In this document: in pieces, positions 19,445 through 28,114 of the stretch
Layout of the letters: each line of letters opens with the position of its first letter
Numbering within the stretch: position 1 is the stretch's first letter
From: Catellatospora bangladeshensis
Lineage (GTDB): Bacteria; Actinomycetota; Actinomycetes; Mycobacteriales; Micromonosporaceae
Length of the DNA stretch: 64,000 bases
Reading direction: 5' to 3'
Assembly: GCF_016862575.1 (NCBI RefSeq)
Contig: NZ_BONF01000030.1
Coordinates: 1-64,000 of the forward strand
The notes under the pieces: generated by a model
The model's database searches: none
What the model was told of the DNA's origin: nothing
What the model saw: only the letters and a program-made list of their open reading frames with translations
Program-made: the position numbers and the translations under genes

Positions 19445-20575
19445 TCAGAGGGTCACGGTGAGGGTGAGGCCGCCGCCGGGGCGGGGGGTGGCGGTGGCGG
19501 TGCCGTGGTGGGCCTGGGCGATGGCGCGGACGATGGACAGGCCCAGGCCGAGGCCGCGGGCCGGGCTCGCGGTCCGCTCGCGGCCCAGGCGGCGGAAGGG
19601 CTGGAAGATCGATTCCATCTCGTACGCCGGCACGACCGGCCCGCTGTTCGTCACCACCAGCCGGGCCCGCCCGCCCACCGTGGCGGTCTCCACCCGCAGC
19701 CAGCCGTCCTCGGGCACGTTGTGCCGGACCGCGTTCTCGACCAGGTTCTGCACCAGGCGTTCCAGCAGCACGGGGTCGCCGGTGACCGGCGCCGCATCGA
19801 GCAGCCTGGTCACCGCCGGGCCGCCCGGCGGCAGCGCCTCCAGCACGTACTCGGCGATGTCGGCCAGGTCGACCGGGGTCCGCTCGGTGAGCTCGTTCTC
19901 GCTGTCGGCGAGCGTGAGCAGCCCGTCGATGAGCCGCTCGTGCCGCTCGTTCACCCTCAGCAGCGCCTCGCCGAGCTGCCGCGCGTCGGGGCTCGCGTCC
20001 GGGCGGGTGACGGCCAGCTCGACCAGGGCCCGGTTCAGCGCCAGCGGCGTACGCAGCTCGTGTGAGGCGTTGGCGACGAAGCGGCGCTGCCCGTCGAAGG
20101 AGCGGTCGAGCCGCCCGACCATCGCGTCGAACGTGTCGGCGAGCTGCTTCACCTCGTCCTTCGGCCCGTCCAGCGCGATGCGCTCGTGCAGCCCGCGGCC
20201 GCCCGTGCCGGCCGCGATCCGCCCGGCGGTGGCGGTGATCCGGTGCAGCGGCTGCAGCGCCCGCCCGGACAGTGCCCAGGCCAGCGCGGTCGCGGCGGCC
20301 AGCACCAGGCCGAGGGCGACCCCGCCCTGAGTGATGATCGTGGTGAGGGTGTCCTGGCGGGACTGCTCGGCCTTCTCCTGGAGCAGCTCCTTGAGCTTGG
20401 TGATGTCGCCGCCGGTCTTGAGCAGGTCGGTCACGGCCATCCGGGTGTCGATCGGCTTGGTGTTGAGCTGCCACTTGACCAGGAAGTACGTGATGGCCAG
20501 CAGGGACAGCCCGGCCACGGTGAACAGCACCACGTAGAGCAGGGTCAGCCGGACGCGCAGGGTCAGCCTGTTCAC
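19445..20575 (-). CDS. Sensor histidine kinase
   Basis: The 376-residue kinase has two membrane helices (about residues 10-32 and 80-100) with a short sensor loop of about 45 residues, a HAMP domain, phosphoacceptor His172 in NASHELRTPLAL, and a HATPase domain (NLVENAVRHN; GLGLGLSIVRAI). GTG at 20573-20575 overlaps the response regulator stop as GTGA, so the two are translationally coupled; the longer open frame covers the regulator and is an artefact. The small sensor loop suggests detection within or near the membrane, for example of envelope stress or antibiotic. Confidence 0.94.
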   Translation of the reverse strand: MNRLTLRVRLTLLYVVLFTVAGLSLLAITYFLVKWQLNTKPIDTRMAVTDLLKTGGDITKLKELLQEKAEQSRQDTLTTIITQGGVALGLVLAAATALAWALSGRALQPLHRITATAGRIAAGTGGRGLHERIALDGPKDEVKQLADTFDAMVGRLDRSFDGQRRFVANASHELRTPLALNRALVELAVTRPDASPDARQLGEALLRVNERHERLIDGLLTLADSENELTERTPVDLADIAEYVLEALPPGGPAVTRLLDAAPVTGDPVLLERLVQNLVENAVRHNVPEDGWLRVETATVGGRARLVVTNSGPVVPAYEMESIFQPFRRLGRERTASPARGLGLGLSIVRAIAQAHHGTATATPRPGGGLTLTVTL

Positions 20576-21228
20576 GGGAGGCGATACCCCACTCCGGCGA
20601 CGGTCTCGATCGGCTGCGGCTCGCCGAGTTTGCGCCGCAGCTTCATCACGGTCACCCGGACCACGTTGGTGAACGGGTCGATGTGCTCGTCCCAGGCCCG
20701 TTCGAGCAGCTGCTCGGCGGAGACGACCGTGCCGTCGGCGCGCAGCAGCTCGGCGAGCACGGCGAACTCCTTGCGGGCCAGGCCGAGGTCGCGGCCGTCG
20801 CGCTCGGCGGTGCGCCGGGCGGGGTCGAGCACGATCCCGGAGCGCTGCAGCACCGCCGGGTTCCGCAGCACGGCCCGGCGGGCCAGCGCGTGTACCCGGG
20901 CCGCCAGCTCGACCATGGCGAACGGCTTGGTGAGGTAGTCGTCGGCGCCGAGCGCCAGCCCGGCCACCCGCTCCCGCACCGCCGCGGCGGCGGTCAGCAT
21001 CAGCACCCTGGTCTGCGGCAGCGTGTCGGAGATCTCCCGGCACAGCTCGTCCCCGGGCCGCCCCGGCAGGTCACGATCCAGGACCACGACGTCGTACGGG
21101 TGCACGGCGAGCCGCTCGTGCGCGGCGTCCCCGTCGTACGCCACGTCCACCGCGAACGCCTCCCGCCGCAGCCACTCCGCGACGGCGTCCGCCAGCACGT
21201 CCTCGTCCTCCACCACCAGCACTCGCAC
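20572..21228 (-). CDS. OmpR-family response regulator
   Basis: The 218-residue regulator has a receiver with phosphoacceptor Asp51 (VVVLDRDLPGRPGDE), the conserved Lys in DDYLTKPFAM, and a winged helix (LGLARKEFAVLAELLRADGTVVSAEQLLERAW; ETVAGVGYRLP). GTG at 21226-21228 is chosen because VRVLVVEDE is the normal N-terminus; a GTG seven codons upstream is possible. It is divergent from the second lipoprotein-MacAB operon, and a shared 15-base motif lies about 25 bases from both starts, so it probably controls itself and that operon. Confidence 0.94.
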   Translation of the reverse strand: MRVLVVEDEDVLADAVAEWLRREAFAVDVAYDGDAAHERLAVHPYDVVVLDRDLPGRPGDELCREISDTLPQTRVLMLTAAAAVRERVAGLALGADDYLTKPFAMVELAARVHALARRAVLRNPAVLQRSGIVLDPARRTAERDGRDLGLARKEFAVLAELLRADGTVVSAEQLLERAWDEHIDPFTNVVRVTVMKLRRKLGEPQPIETVAGVGYRLP

Positions 21229-21252
21229 GCAGCAATGATGCCCGCCCACCGG

Positions 21253-21268
21253 GTAACCCCGGCATAAC
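21253..21268 (-). promoter_or_regulatory. GTTAT-N6-GTTAC motif upstream of response regulator
   Basis: On the minus strand GTTATGCCGGGGTTAC contains two GTTAY half-sites 11 bases apart, like OmpR-type GTnAC-N6-GTnAC sites. It is 24 bases from the response regulator start. Confidence 0.45.
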
Positions 21269-21271
21269 CAA

Positions 21272-21345
21272 GATCCGCCGACTTGCCAGGCAAGTGGGCG
21301 TATGCGCGTTCATGATTCGCCAGGTGCCAGGCAGGTCCGACGATC
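21272..21345. repeat. 75-bp CGACTTGCCAGGCA palindrome, copy B
   Basis: The element starts GATCCGCCGACTTGCCAGGC and ends in the inverted GCCAGGCAGGTCCGACGATC, 74 bases in all. It sits in the divergent promoter region between the response regulator and the lipoprotein operon, where it could influence both. Confidence 0.85.
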
Positions 21346-21354
21346 ATGAGGCGG

Positions 21355-21370
21355 TTTATGCCGGGGATAC
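21355..21370 (+). promoter_or_regulatory. Mirror copy of the GTTAT-N6 motif upstream of lipoprotein
   Basis: TTTATGCCGGGGATAC repeats the motif at 21253-21268 in the opposite orientation with 14 of 15 core bases identical. It lies 23 bases before the lipoprotein ATG, the same distance as on the other side. Confidence 0.45.
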
Positions 21371-21393
21371 GCGCCCGCCGGTCTGATGGGGTC

Positions 21394-21918
21394 ATGAGGA
21401 CGAGAACGTGGGCCGTCGCGGCCGGGCTGGCGGGAGTGCTGGCGCTGGCGGCGTGTGGTGGGCAGGCGGACGAGGGCGTGGCGACGGCGGGCGGGGCCCG
21501 GCCGGACGCGAGCGCCTCCGCCGCCCCGGAGGACAAGACGGAGCAGGGGCGCCGGTTCGCCGCCTGCATGCGGGAGCACGGCGTGGACATGCCCGACCCG
21601 GAGCCGGGCGAGGCGATGCGCGCCGAGATGAGCAAGCTGCCCAAGGACAAGCTGGCGCCCGCGCTGGAGGCGTGCAAGACGCTGCTGCCCGGCGGCGGCG
21701 ACGCGCTTCAGCTCGACCCGCAGCAGGTGGAGCAGTTGCGGGCGCTGTCGAAGTGCATGCGGGAGAACGGCGTCGAGGAGTTCCCCGAGCCGGACGACAC
21801 CGGCAAGCTGCGCCTGGAGGGCAACCTGGCGGACCTGCGTACCAGCCCGAGGTTCCAGCAGGCGCTGGAGAAGTGCCGCGGCCTGATGCCGGCGTTCAAG
21901 GGCGGCGGTGGCAAGTGA
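21394..21918 (+). CDS. Lipoprotein with two CMRE(H/N)GV repeats
   Basis: The 174-residue protein has a signal peptide with lipobox LAAC (MRTRTWAVAAGLAGVLALAACGG) and two copies of a short motif: FAACMREHGVDMPDPE and LSKCMRENGVEEFPEPD, each followed by a further Cys (LEACKTLLP and LEKCRGLMP). This gives four regularly placed Cys after the lipid Cys, which may form disulfides. ATG at 21394 puts the signal peptide at the start. It overlaps the adaptor gene as GTGA, so the lipoprotein is the first gene of an adaptor-ATPase-permease operon. Function unknown. Confidence 0.85.
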   Translation: MRTRTWAVAAGLAGVLALAACGGQADEGVATAGGARPDASASAAPEDKTEQGRRFAACMREHGVDMPDPEPGEAMRAEMSKLPKDKLAPALEACKTLLPGGGDALQLDPQQVEQLRALSKCMRENGVEEFPEPDDTGKLRLEGNLADLRTSPRFQQALEKCRGLMPAFKGGGGK

Positions 21919-22964
21919 GGGCGCGTTACCTCGTCGGCGGCGTCACCGTGCTGGCCGCCGTCGCGGCGGCCGGGCTGGCCGCGGGCCTGCCGACGTTCAC
22001 CGGCGGCGACGAGGCGACCGCCTCGGGTCCGGTGCGGACCGCCACGGTGACCCGGCAGGACCTGGCCGACACCGAGACCAAGACCGGCATCCTGGGGTAC
22101 GGCACCGAGTACACCGTCGCGGCGCGCGCCTCGGGCACGGTGACCTGGCTGCCCGCCGAGAACGCGCTGGTGGACAGAGGTAAGCCGCTCTATCGCGTGG
22201 ACGATCAGCCGGTGGTGCTGCTGTACGGCACCATGCCCGCGTACCGGCAGCTGCGCAGCGGGAGCGAGGGACCCGACGTGAAGCAGCTGGAGCAGAACCT
22301 GAAAGCCCTCGGGTACGGCGGCTTCACGGTGGACCGGGAGTATACCGGCGCGACCGCCGACGCGGTGCGGCGCTGGCAAGAGGATCTCGGCCTGCCGGAG
22401 ACCGGCACGGTCGAGCCGGGCCGGGTCGTGTACGCCGCGGGGCAGGTGCGCGTCGACGCGCGCAGCGCCGCGGTCGGCGACCTGGTGCAGCCGGGCACCC
22501 CGCTGCTCACCCGCACCGGCGTGGACCGGGCGGTGGTGGTCGAGCTGGAGGTCGCCGACGAGCGGCTGGCCGAGACGGGCGCCGCGGTCGAGGTCGAGCT
22601 GCCGGACGGCAGGCGGGTGCCCGGCAAGGTCGGCGCCGTGCAGACGGTCATCACCCCCGGCGGCAACGGCGCCGAGCCGGCCACCAGCCTGGAGGTGACC
22701 GTGACGCTGGCCGGCAAGGAGGCGGTGCGCGGGTTCGACCAGGCGGCCGTCGACGTCGGTTTCACCGCGGACACCAGGGAAGGGGTGCTGACCGTGCCGG
22801 TCGCCGCGCTGCTCGCGCTCGCCGAGGGCGGCTACGGGCTGGAGCTGGTGGAGGGCGGGAGCACCCGGATCACGGCCGTGGAGACCGGGCTGTTCGCCGC
22901 GGGCCGCGTCGAGGTGAGCGGGGACGGCCTGGCCGAGGGCGCCGTCGTCGGGATGCCGTCGTGA
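21915..22964 (+). CDS. Periplasmic adaptor with inserted peptidoglycan-binding domain
   Basis: The 349-residue protein has an N-terminal membrane anchor, a lipoyl-type half ([36 protein letters not shown]), then a PG_binding_1-like domain at about residues 115-160 ([46 protein letters not shown]) in the place of the usual coiled-coil hairpin, and a beta-barrel end. GTG at 21915 overlaps the lipoprotein stop. The peptidoglycan domain suggests that the adaptor anchors the transporter to the cell wall in place of an outer membrane duct. Confidence 0.9.
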   Translation: MRARYLVGGVTVLAAVAAAGLAAGLPTFTGGDEATASGPVRTATVTRQDLADTETKTGILGYGTEYTVAARASGTVTWLPAENALVDRGKPLYRVDDQPVVLLYGTMPAYRQLRSGSEGPDVKQLEQNLKALGYGGFTVDREYTGATADAVRRWQEDLGLPETGTVEPGRVVYAAGQVRVDARSAAVGDLVQPGTPLLTRTGVDRAVVVELEVADERLAETGAAVEVELPDGRRVPGKVGAVQTVITPGGNGAEPATSLEVTVTLAGKEAVRGFDQAAVDVGFTADTREGVLTVPVAALLALAEGGYGLELVEGGSTRITAVETGLFAAGRVEVSGDGLAEGAVVGMPS

Positions 22965-23704
22965 CGGCGCCGATGGTCGCCCTGCACGGCGTCACCAAGG
23001 TCTACGCGCAACGCGGCGAGTCGCACGGCGGGCCGTTCCTGCGGCGGCGCGCCGGGACGAGCCCGGTGGCCTCCGGCGCGGTGATCGCGCTGGCCGGGGT
23101 GAGCCTGCGGATCGAGCGCGGGGAGCTGGCCGCCGTGGTCGGCCCGTCCGGGTCGGGCAAGTCGACCATGCTGCACATGATCGGGGCGCTGGACCGGCCC
23201 ACCGAGGGTCGCGTCGAGATCGACGGGTACGACCTGGCGGCGCTGTCCGACGGGCAGCTGTCGGCGCTGCGCGGCAGCCGGATCGGGTTCGTGTTCCAGC
23301 AGTTCCACCTGGCCGGGGGCACGTCCTGCGTGGACAACGTCGCCGACGGCCTGCTCTACGCCGGGGTCCCGCTGCGCGAACGCCGCGAGCGCGCGGTCGC
23401 CGCGCTGGAGCGGGTCGGCCTGGCGCACCGGCTGGCCCACCGCCCGCACGAGCTGTCCGGCGGCGAGCGGCAGCGGGTCGCGATCGCCCGCGCGGTGGTG
23501 GGCGACCCGCCGCTGCTGCTGGCCGACGAGCCCACCGGCAACCTGGACTCGCACTCCGGCGCCGTGGTGCTGGACCTGCTTCGCGAGCTGCACGCCGCCG
23601 GCACCACCCTCATCGTGATCACCCACGACCGCGAGATCGCCGCCGGCTTCCCCCGCGCCGTCACCATGCGCGACGGCCGCCTCGCCACGGAGGTCCCCGC
23701 ATGA
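22961..23704 (+). CDS. MacB-type ABC transporter ATPase
   Basis: The 247-residue ATPase has Walker [11 protein letters not shown]-loop VFQQFHL, signature LSGGERQR, Walker [13 protein letters not shown] and H-loop VITHDREI. It has an insert of about 15 residues ([19 protein letters not shown]) after the first strand. GTG at 22961 overlaps the adaptor stop and the end overlaps the permease start by ATGA. Confidence 0.96.
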   Translation: MTAPMVALHGVTKVYAQRGESHGGPFLRRRAGTSPVASGAVIALAGVSLRIERGELAAVVGPSGSGKSTMLHMIGALDRPTEGRVEIDGYDLAALSDGQLSALRGSRIGFVFQQFHLAGGTSCVDNVADGLLYAGVPLRERRERAVAALERVGLAHRLAHRPHELSGGERQRVAIARAVVGDPPLLLADEPTGNLDSHSGAVVLDLLRELHAAGTTLIVITHDREIAAGFPRAVTMRDGRLATEVPA

Positions 23705-25047
23705 CCACCCCACCGCCCCCCGCCCCACCCTCCCCCACCCCGCCCGCCCCAAGATCGGCCGACTTGCCAGGCAGACGGGTGAATGAGGGGGCAAGATACG
23801 CCCGGTTGCCAGGCAAGTCGGACGATCATGGCGGCCCGGCCCCGGCCACGGCCCCGGCACCGAGTCCGCCGCGGATGCGGGTGGGGGATCTGCTGCGGGT
23901 GGGGGCGGTCGGGTTGCGTACGCGGCCCACGCGCGCGTTCCTCTCCGCGCTCGGTATCGCGATCGGGATCGCGGCGATGGTGGCCGTGGTCGGGATCTCG
24001 GCGTCGTCGCGGGCCGAGCTGGACCGGACGCTGGACCGGCTGGGCACCAACCTGCTCACCGTCACCCCGGGCAGCAGCCTGTTCGGGCAGGACGCGCAGC
24101 TGCCGCTGGACGCGGTCGCGATGATCGAGCGGATCGGCCCGGTCACCGACGTGTCCGCCGTGGGCCGGATCGAGGCGAAGGTGTACCGCACCGACCGCAT
24201 CCCGGCGGCGGAGAGCGGCAGCCTCGGCGTACGCGCCGCCGACCTGGACCTGCCCGCGACGGTCGGCGCCGAGCTGGCCGACGGCGTGTGGCTCAACGCG
24301 GCGACCGGCCGCTACCCGGCGGTGGTGCTCGGGGCCACCGCGGCGAGCCGGCTCGGCGTGCCCGAGGCCGGGCCGGACCGGCAGGTGTGGCTGGGCGGGC
24401 AGTGGTTCACCGTGATCGGCGTGCTGCGGCCGGTGCCGCTGGCCGCCGAGCTGGACACGGCGGCACTGGTCGGCTGGCCTGCCGCACAGGCGTACCTCGG
24501 CTTCGACGGCCACGCCACCACGGTCTACACCCGCTCGGCGGAGTCGCGGGTGGAGGCGGTGCGCGACGTGCTCGCCGCCACCGCGAACCCCGAGGCCCCG
24601 AACGAGGTCAAGGTGTCCCGGCCGTCCGACGCGCTCGCCGCGCAGCAGGCCACCGACGACGCGTTCACCGGGCTGCTGCTGGGCCTGGGCGCGGTCGCGC
24701 TGCTGGTCGGCGGGGTGGGCGTGGCCAACACGATGGTCATCTCGGTGCTGGAGCGGCGGGCCGAGATCGGGCTGCGGCGCTCGCTGGGCGCGACCCGGGG
24801 GCAGGTGCGCGGGCAGTTCCTGACCGAGTCGCTGCTGCTCGCGCTGCTCGGCGGGGTGGGCGGGGTGCTGCTCGGTGGGCTGGTGACGGCCGGCTATGCG
24901 CTGCTCCAGGGCTGGCCGGGGGTGGTGCCTGCCTGGGCGACGCTCGGCGGCTTGGGCGCGACCCTGCTGATCGGCGGTGTCGCGGGCCTCTATCCGGCGG
25001 TGCGCGCCTCCCGCCTGTCCCCGACGGAGGCGCTCGCCACGCCGTGA
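23701..25047 (+). CDS. MacB/FtsX-type permease with palindrome-encoded N-terminus
   Basis: The 448-residue permease has the usual core: helix 1 ([24 protein letters not shown]), a MacB-like extracytoplasmic domain, and three C-terminal helices with [20 protein letters not shown] and a terminal SPTEALATP. Unusually, about 58 extra residues precede it: a Pro-rich run, then residues about 18-43 ([25 protein letters not shown]) encoded by a 75-bp repeat. ATG at 23701 overlaps the ATPase stop and has GGAGG upstream, so this N-terminus is probably translated. A start at ATG 23875 would avoid it but lacks a ribosome site. Confidence 0.9.
   Translation: MTTPPPPAPPSPTPPAPRSADLPGRRVNEGARYARLPGKSDDHGGPAPATAPAPSPPRMRVGDLLRVGAVGLRTRPTRAFLSALGIAIGIAAMVAVVGISASSRAELDRTLDRLGTNLLTVTPGSSLFGQDAQLPLDAVAMIERIGPVTDVSAVGRIEAKVYRTDRIPAAESGSLGVRAADLDLPATVGAELADGVWLNAATGRYPAVVLGATAASRLGVPEAGPDRQVWLGGQWFTVIGVLRPVPLAAELDTAALVGWPAAQAYLGFDGHATTVYTRSAESRVEAVRDVLAATANPEAPNEVKVSRPSDALAAQQATDDAFTGLLLGLGAVALLVGGVGVANTMVISVLERRAEIGLRRSLGATRGQVRGQFLTESLLLALLGGVGGVLLGGLVTAGYALLQGWPGVVPAWATLGGLGATLLIGGVAGLYPAVRASRLSPTEALATP
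23753..23827. repeat. 75-bp CGACTTGCCAGGCA palindrome, copy C (inside a CDS)
   Basis: GATCGGCCGACTTGCCAGGC and the inverted GCCAGGCAAGTCGGACGATC frame a 75-base element in the 5' part of the permease gene. Its length of 25 codons, without stop in this frame, keeps the reading frame open. Confidence 0.88.
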
Positions 25048-25177
25048 CGCTTTCCTGATCGACGTCGGCCTGTCGCATCGAAAGTATCGGTGATCGAAGT
25101 CGGTGTGATAGGCCAGCGTCAATGCGAGCGCGGGGTGCGTGAGACCTGGCGACGTCGGGTGACCTGTGTGCCTGTGG

Positions 25178-25231
25178 CGTTAAGAAGGGCACCTTCCTAT
25201 ACGCAGAGCGTTAAGAAGGTGCCCTTCCTTC
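25178..25231. repeat. GTTAAGAAGG-family palindromic repeat
   Basis: CGTTAAGAAGGGCACCTTCC is followed by GCGTTAAGAAGGTGCCCTTC. It lies between the convergent permease and DUF885 genes, five bases past the DUF885 stop, and closely matches the element at 6542. Confidence 0.85.
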
Positions 25232-25236
25232 GTATG

Positions 25237-26907
25237 TCAGAGGCGGGCGAGGGCCTTGCGGAGGGGGTCGAGGCCCAGCGAGCCGAGGTCGAGCGCGTCG
25301 GAGTGGAACCTGCGCAGGTCGAACGCGGCGCCCTGGCGGGCCTTGGCCTCGTCGCGGGCCTGGAGCCAGATGCGCTCGCCGACCTTGTACGACGGCGCCT
25401 GGCCGGGCCAGCCCAGGTAGCGGTTCAGCTCGAAGCGCAGCATCTCGTCGCCCACGCGGCAGTGCGCGCGCAGGAACTCCCAGCCCAGCTCGGGCGTCCA
25501 CCGCTCACCGGGGTGGAAGCCGAACGGGTTGTCCCGCGGGATCTCCAGCTCCAGGTGCATGCCGATGTCGACGATGACCCGCGCGGCCCGGAACGCCTGG
25601 CCGTCGAGCATGCCGAGCTTGTCGGCCGGGTCGGCGAGGTAGCCGAGGTCGTCCATGAGCCGCTCGGCGTACAGGGCCCAGCCCTCGCCGTGGCCGGAGG
25701 ACCAGCTCAGCAGCCGCTGCCAGCGGTTCAGCTTCTCCGCCTGGTACGCCGCCTGTGCGACCTGAAGGTGGTGGCCGGGGGCGCCTTCGTGGTAGACCGT
25801 GGTCACCTCGCGCCAGGTGGAGAACTCCTCGACGCCCTGCGGCACGGCCCACCACATGCGGCCGGGACGGGTGAAGTCCTCGCTGGGGCCGGTGTAGTAG
25901 ATGCCGCCGTCGCTGGTCGGGGCCAGGCGGCACTCGATGCGCTGGATCTTCTCGGCGATGTCGAAGTGGGTGCCGTTCAGGTCGCTGATCGCCTTCTCGG
26001 CCAGCTCCTGCATCCAGACCCGGAAGTTCTCCTTGCCCTGGACCTTGTACTTCGGGTCCGCGTCGAGCTTGGCGACCGCGTCGTCGATCGAGGCGCCCGG
26101 CCCGGCGATGATCGCCGACACCGCCCGCATCTCGGTCTCCAGCCGGTGCAGCTCCTCGAAGCCCCAGGCGTACGTCTCGTCCAGGTCGACGCGGGCGCCG
26201 AGGAAGTACTGCGAGGCCAGCTCGTAGCGCTCGCGGCCGGCGGCCTCCTTCTCACGGCCCAGCGGGGCCAGCTCGGTGCGCAGGAAGCTCGCGAAGTCGG
26301 CGGTGGCCTCGTTCGCGGCCGCCGCGCCCCGGTCCAGCTCGGTGCGCAGCGCGCCATCGGCCTCCAGGCGCCGGGCCAGGCCGAGGTAGAAGTCGTCGCC
26401 GTCCGCGCTGGTCCAGATGTCGCACTGCTTGGCGACCTCTTCCAGCTGGCGGCGGGCGCTGACCTTGCCTCCGCGCGCCGAGTCGAGCAGCGTCTGCCGG
26501 TACTGCGCGAGCGCGGCAGGGAAGGCGTTGAGCCGGGCGGCGATGTTGGCGACCGCCTCCTCGCCGTCGGCCGGCATCAGGTCGAACGCGCCGCGCATGG
26601 TGTGCAGCGCGCTGGAGATCACGTTCAGCTCGCTGGTCACCTCGCCCGCGTCGTACCGGGCGACGCTCAGCTCGAGGCGCTCGATCATGGCCTCCTTGGC
26701 CACGAACTCGCGGTCGTCGGCGGGTTCGATCGCGCGCAGCTCGGCCAGGGTGCGGCGGTCCAGCTCGTCGGCCGCGGCGTACCCTGCCGCGGACAGGTCG
26801 TCGAGTTTGTCGTCGTAGCCGCTGATACCGACGAAGGTGGCGCCGATGGGGCTCAGCGGGGCCCATTCGTCGACATAGCGGTCAGCCAGGTCATCAACAC
26901 GTCCCAT
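25237..26907 (-). CDS. DUF885 family peptidase-like protein
   Basis: The 556-residue protein is a DUF885 member, a family of predicted zinc metallopeptidases. The central motif YHEGAPGHHLQ (an HExxxHH-like zinc site) and the downstream SSGHGEGWALYAERLM fit. It has no signal peptide, so it is probably cytoplasmic. ATG at 26905-26907. The gene is monocistronic, ending in a palindromic repeat. The family is clear; the substrate is unknown. Confidence 0.92.
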   Translation of the reverse strand: MGRVDDLADRYVDEWAPLSPIGATFVGISGYDDKLDDLSAAGYAAADELDRRTLAELRAIEPADDREFVAKEAMIERLELSVARYDAGEVTSELNVISSALHTMRGAFDLMPADGEEAVANIAARLNAFPAALAQYRQTLLDSARGGKVSARRQLEEVAKQCDIWTSADGDDFYLGLARRLEADGALRTELDRGAAAANEATADFASFLRTELAPLGREKEAAGRERYELASQYFLGARVDLDETYAWGFEELHRLETEMRAVSAIIAGPGASIDDAVAKLDADPKYKVQGKENFRVWMQELAEKAISDLNGTHFDIAEKIQRIECRLAPTSDGGIYYTGPSEDFTRPGRMWWAVPQGVEEFSTWREVTTVYHEGAPGHHLQVAQAAYQAEKLNRWQRLLSWSSGHGEGWALYAERLMDDLGYLADPADKLGMLDGQAFRAARVIVDIGMHLELEIPRDNPFGFHPGERWTPELGWEFLRAHCRVGDEMLRFELNRYLGWPGQAPSYKVGERIWLQARDEAKARQGAAFDLRRFHSDALDLGSLGLDPLRKALARL

Positions 26908-27019
26908 GCGTGGAAACCTAGCCGAACGTCCGGGCGGCGCGCAGGCGACTTAGTCGTGGCGCGATCCTGCCGTTCGATGTCCGGAAGTCGCTGGTGCGCG
27001 GGGCCGCCCCTCTGGCAGT

Positions 27020-27976
27020 GTGTCAGGGGTGACCACCACCATCGCTCCTGACACCACCGCGGCCGGGACCAGGTCCGCCTGGCTGCCCGCGTTCGCCGCG
27101 AACGCCGTCATCTGGGGATCGAGCTTCATCTTCATCAAGATCGGCGTACGGGAGCTGCACCCCACCTGGGTGGCCGCCGGGCGGATCACCGTCGGCGCGC
27201 TCACCCTGCTCGCGCTGCTGGTGGTGGCCGGGCAGCGGGTGCCCACCGACCGGCGGCTCTGGGGGCACATGCTGCTGCCGGGCGTGTTGGGCGTGGCGCT
27301 GCCGTTCACCCTCTTCGCGTACGGCGAGGAGCGGGTGGACAGCCTGGTCGCGGGCATCTGGAACGCGACCACGGCGCTGTGGGTGCTGCCGTTCGCGGTC
27401 GTCGTCTTCCGCACCGAGAAGTTCACCGCGCGCTCGGCGGGCGGCCTGCTGCTCGGCTTCGCCGGGGTGCTGACCGTGCTCGGCTTCTGGCACACCGACG
27501 GGGCGTCCTCGCTGTCCGGCCAGCTCATGTGCGGCGCGGCCGCCGCCTGCTACGGCGTGTCCATCCCGTACATCAAGCGCTTCGTCACCGGGCGCGGTTT
27601 CACGGGCAACCCGTCCGGCGTCTCGCTGGCCTTCGCGCAGACCGTCGTCGCCACGGCCGCCTCGGTGCTCGCCGCGCTGCTGGTGTCGGGTGCGCCGCCC
27701 GCGGTCACCGGGCTGTCCTGGCCGGTCATCGGCTCGGTCGTGGCGCTCGGCGTGTTCGGCAGCGGCATAGCGTTCGCGCTCAACATGCGGGTGATCGCGG
27801 TGGCCGGCGCCTCCATGGCCGCCTTCGTGACGTACCTGGTGCCCGTGGTCGCGACCCTGCTCGGCATCCTCGTCCTGGACGAGTCCCTGCACTGGAACCA
27901 GCCCGTCGGCGCACTGATCGTCCTGCTCGGCGTCGCCGTCGCCCAGGGCGCCCTCTCCCGCCGCCGCCCCGCCTGA
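27020..27976 (+). CDS. EamA/DMT-superfamily transporter
   Basis: The 318-residue membrane protein has ten predicted helices in two EamA halves (first from AANAVIWGSSFIFIKIGV, second from SSLSGQLMCGAAAACYGVSIPYI). Such transporters export metabolites or amino acids. GTG at 27020 is used; the in-frame GTG at 27029 is equally possible, and neither has a good ribosome site. No neighbour suggests the substrate. Confidence 0.92.
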   Translation: MSGVTTTIAPDTTAAGTRSAWLPAFAANAVIWGSSFIFIKIGVRELHPTWVAAGRITVGALTLLALLVVAGQRVPTDRRLWGHMLLPGVLGVALPFTLFAYGEERVDSLVAGIWNATTALWVLPFAVVVFRTEKFTARSAGGLLLGFAGVLTVLGFWHTDGASSLSGQLMCGAAAACYGVSIPYIKRFVTGRGFTGNPSGVSLAFAQTVVATAASVLAALLVSGAPPAVTGLSWPVIGSVVALGVFGSGIAFALNMRVIAVAGASMAAFVTYLVPVVATLLGILVLDESLHWNQPVGALIVLLGVAVAQGALSRRRPA

Positions 27977-28007
27977 CCCGCGGCCCGGCGCGGCCCGCGG
28001 GCCGCAA

Positions 28008-28082
28008 GATCCGCCGACTTGCCTGGCACATGGGCGAATGCGCGCCCAAGATACGCCCGGGTGCCAGGCAAGTCGGACGATC
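28008..28082. repeat. 75-bp CGACTTGCCAGGCA palindrome, copy D
   Basis: GATCCGCCGACTTGCCTGGC and the inverted GCCAGGCAAGTCGGACGATC frame 75 bases, with AAGATACGCCCGG in the right half as in copy C. It lies between the convergent DMT transporter and PHP genes. Confidence 0.88.
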
Positions 28083-28114
28083 AAGGCCCGCGGCCTGGCG
28101 CGGCCGGCGGGTGG

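Noticed and set aside
19350-28082. The 75-bp palindromes considered as ends of one composite transposon
   Set aside because: No transposase or remnant lies between the copies, and the intervening genes are ordinary operons with consistent codon use.
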